From a bacterium (GTDB taxonomy: Bacteria; Latescibacterota; UBA2968; UBA8231): a stretch of DNA of 7,278 nt. Below the pieces are notes generated by a model. That model searched no databases, had not been told where the DNA came from, and worked only from the letters and a program-made list of their open reading frames with translations. How positions within the stretch are numbered: the stretch's first letter is position 1; each line of letters begins with the position of its first letter. Positions 6,124-7,278 of this stretch are shown piece after piece. Position numbers and translations under genes: made by a program. Where the stretch lies: positions 1 to 7,278 of the forward strand of contig JAQCJA010000234.1 in NCBI GenBank assembly GCA_027593305.1, written 5' to 3'.

Positions 6124-6141
6124 ATCGTCATGATCGTTCCT
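6120..6141. repeat. 22-bp dyad AGGAA-N3-TCATGA-N3-TTCCT centred on the divergent starts
   Basis: Sixteen of 22 positions are symmetric about 6130/6131. On both strands the dyad reads AGGAA, five bases, ATG. It could be an operator for a regulator of the divergent pair, or simply mirror-image ribosome-binding and start sites. Confidence 0.5.
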
Positions 6142-7278
6142 GTCCCTGCACCCCGTATCAGCCGCTTTGAACAACTCGGCTACGGCATGTTCATCCACTG
6201 GGGGCTGTATGCGCAATTGGGCCAGGGAGAATGGGTCCAGCACCTGCGCAAGATACCCATGGAGGAGTACGCCCGGCTGAAGGACCGCTTTACGGCGGAC
6301 GAGTTTGACGGCCGTGCCATTGCCCGCGTCGCCCGGCAGGCGGGCATGAAGTACGTCACCCTCACGAGTCGCCACCATGACGGGTTTTCCCTCTACGACA
6401 CGCGCGGCCTGAGTGATCACGACGCGCCCCACAGCCCCGCCGGTCGGGATCTGGTGGCGGAACTGATCGAAGGCTGCCGCGCCGAGGGCGTGATCCCCTT
6501 CTTCTACCACACCACCCTCGACTGGTTTCAGCCGAGCTTCACCAACGACTTCGATGCCTACCTCGAGTACCTGCACAGTTCGGTGGAAGTTCTGTGTTCG
6601 CAGTACGGTCCGATCGGTGGCCTCTGGTTTGACGGCAACTGGAGCAAACCCGACGCCGACTGGAAGGAGGATCGTCTCTACGCCATGATCCGCAAACACC
6701 AGCCGGAGGCGATGATCATCAACAACACCGGTCTGGGCGCCAAAGGTCACGTCGGCCACCCGGAGATCGACTCCGTCACCTTTGAGCAGGGCCGGCCCAC
6801 ACCCATGGATCGCAACGGCATGCCCAAGTACATCGCCGCCGAAATGTGCCAGACCTTCAACCGTCATTGGGGCATCGGCGCCGAGGACTTCAACTACCTG
6901 TCGCCGCGAGAGATCATTGTGAATCTGTGCGCCTGCCGGAAGGTCGGCGCCAACTACCTGCTCAATGTTGGCCCCACGGCGGGGGGCGCCATTCCCGACT
7001 ATGAGTCTGCCACTCTGCGCCGCGTGGGCGAGTGGATCAAGGGACATCAACACATCCTCTATGACGGCCGCGTGTCGGCAGTCCGGGGGGCGGGTGGCGA
7101 CTTCGCCCTCGAAGCCGATGACCGTCTCTACCTGTTCATCCACAATCTCTCCGTTGGCGGGGATGCGCACGTGACCACCGGCGGCGGCGGCGCCGGGCCC
7201 CGCGCCTTTGCCGCTGTCGACCGTACCGTGACGTCCGTGCGCTGGCTCGACAACGATGAAGCCCTGAAGCACACCCAT
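6130..7278 (+). CDS. Alpha-L-fucosidase, glycoside hydrolase family 29 (3' end cut by window)
   Basis: 383 codons are visible; the frame is open at the window end. The N-terminus runs straight into the GH29 barrel: RFEQLGYGMFIHWGLY (12-27) with H23, then TLTSRHHDGFSLYDT (77-91) with the substrate-contacting pair H82-H83, and GGLWFDGNW (163-171), where D168 aligns with the catalytic nucleophile of characterised fucosidases. VTFEQGRP (216-223) contains E219, a candidate acid/base, which varies within GH29. NYLLNVGP (275-282) and the RRVGEWIKGHQ helix (297-307) close the barrel before the C-terminal beta-sandwich. It would release terminal alpha-L-fucose with retention. No signal peptide precedes the catalytic domain, so it probably acts in the cytoplasm on imported fuco-oligosaccharides. 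It is divergent from the oxygenase gene and shares a control region with it. A GGC-repeat tract (about 7179-7192) encodes a Gly run in the C-terminal part. Confidence 0.95.
   Translation, partial: MIVPVPAPRISRFEQLGYGMFIHWGLYAQLGQGEWVQHLRKIPMEEYARLKDRFTADEFDGRAIARVARQAGMKYVTLTSRHHDGFSLYDTRGLSDHDAPHSPAGRDLVAELIEGCRAEGVIPFFYHTTLDWFQPSFTNDFDAYLEYLHSSVEVLCSQYGPIGGLWFDGNWSKPDADWKEDRLYAMIRKHQPEAMIINNTGLGAKGHVGHPEIDSVTFEQGRPTPMDRNGMPKYIAAEMCQTFNRHWGIGAEDFNYLSPREIIVNLCACRKVGANYLLNVGPTAGGAIPDYESATLRRVGEWIKGHQHILYDGRVSAVRGAGGDFALEADDRLYLFIHNLSVGGDAHVTTGGGGAGPRAFAAVDRTVTSVRWLDNDEALKHTH

Noticed and set aside
5322..6170. 282-codon plus-strand open frame
   Set aside because: It is antisense to the oxygenase at 5247-6059 and crosses both the divergent control region and the fucosidase start in the wrong frame.
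5473..7278. Very long minus-strand open frame (601 codons, open at the window end) antisense to the fucosidase
   Set aside because: It is antisense to a clearly conserved GH29 coding frame and then runs out of frame through the oxygenase gene. Its composition shows no family motifs, and it is the expected shadow of GC-rich codon bias.

Overview
The window is GC-rich (roughly 60% by eye), densely packed, and carries nine protein-coding genes with no RNA genes, insertion sequences, phage genes or CRISPR. A lipoprotein signal peptide, a c-type haem motif, good Shine-Dalgarno sites and sigma70-like promoters point to a Gram-negative bacterium. The gene content (three phytanoyl-CoA-dioxygenase-like oxygenases, an enolase-superfamily enzyme, an SMP-30 lactonase-type propeller, a GH29 fucosidase, a CX4CH cytochrome lipoprotein) resembles marine or sponge-associated lineages such as Planctomycetota, Latescibacterota or Poribacteria. 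That placement is an inference from flavour, not from a marker gene.

Layout. Eight genes run on the minus strand from about 6059 (or 6131) down to base 1. In transcription order they are a PhyH-like oxygenase (5247-6059), a DUF2277 protein (4942-5226), a second PhyH-like oxygenase (3915-4892, with its own promoter candidate at 4913-4941), a small monohaem cytochrome lipoprotein (3405-3866), a mandelate racemase/muconate lactonizing enzyme homologue (2105-3358), an SMP-30/gluconolactonase-like protein (1209-2093), a third PhyH-like oxygenase (364-1212) and a gamma-glutamyltransferase-family protein cut by the window start (1-367). The last three are joined by ATGA stop/start overlaps. The ninth gene, an alpha-L-fucosidase of family GH29, diverges on the plus strand from 6130 and runs off the window end. 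No gap between genes exceeds about 70 bases.

How the genes may work together. Fucosidase, lactonase-type and acid-sugar-dehydratase-type folds would fit an oxidative, non-phosphorylating deoxysugar route: glycan to free fucose, to lactone, to aldonate, to 2-keto-3-deoxy acid. However, no dehydrogenase or aldolase is visible, and the enolase-superfamily member departs from the usual active-site residues. The three oxygenases are different from each other and one lacks the canonical iron-binding carboxylate, so the cassette could instead hydroxylate or halogenate an unknown substrate. The most informative non-coding stretch is 6060-6141. It holds a consensus TATAAT overlapping a TATTAT on the other strand, and a dyad that places AGGAA-N5-ATG on both strands over a shared CATG.
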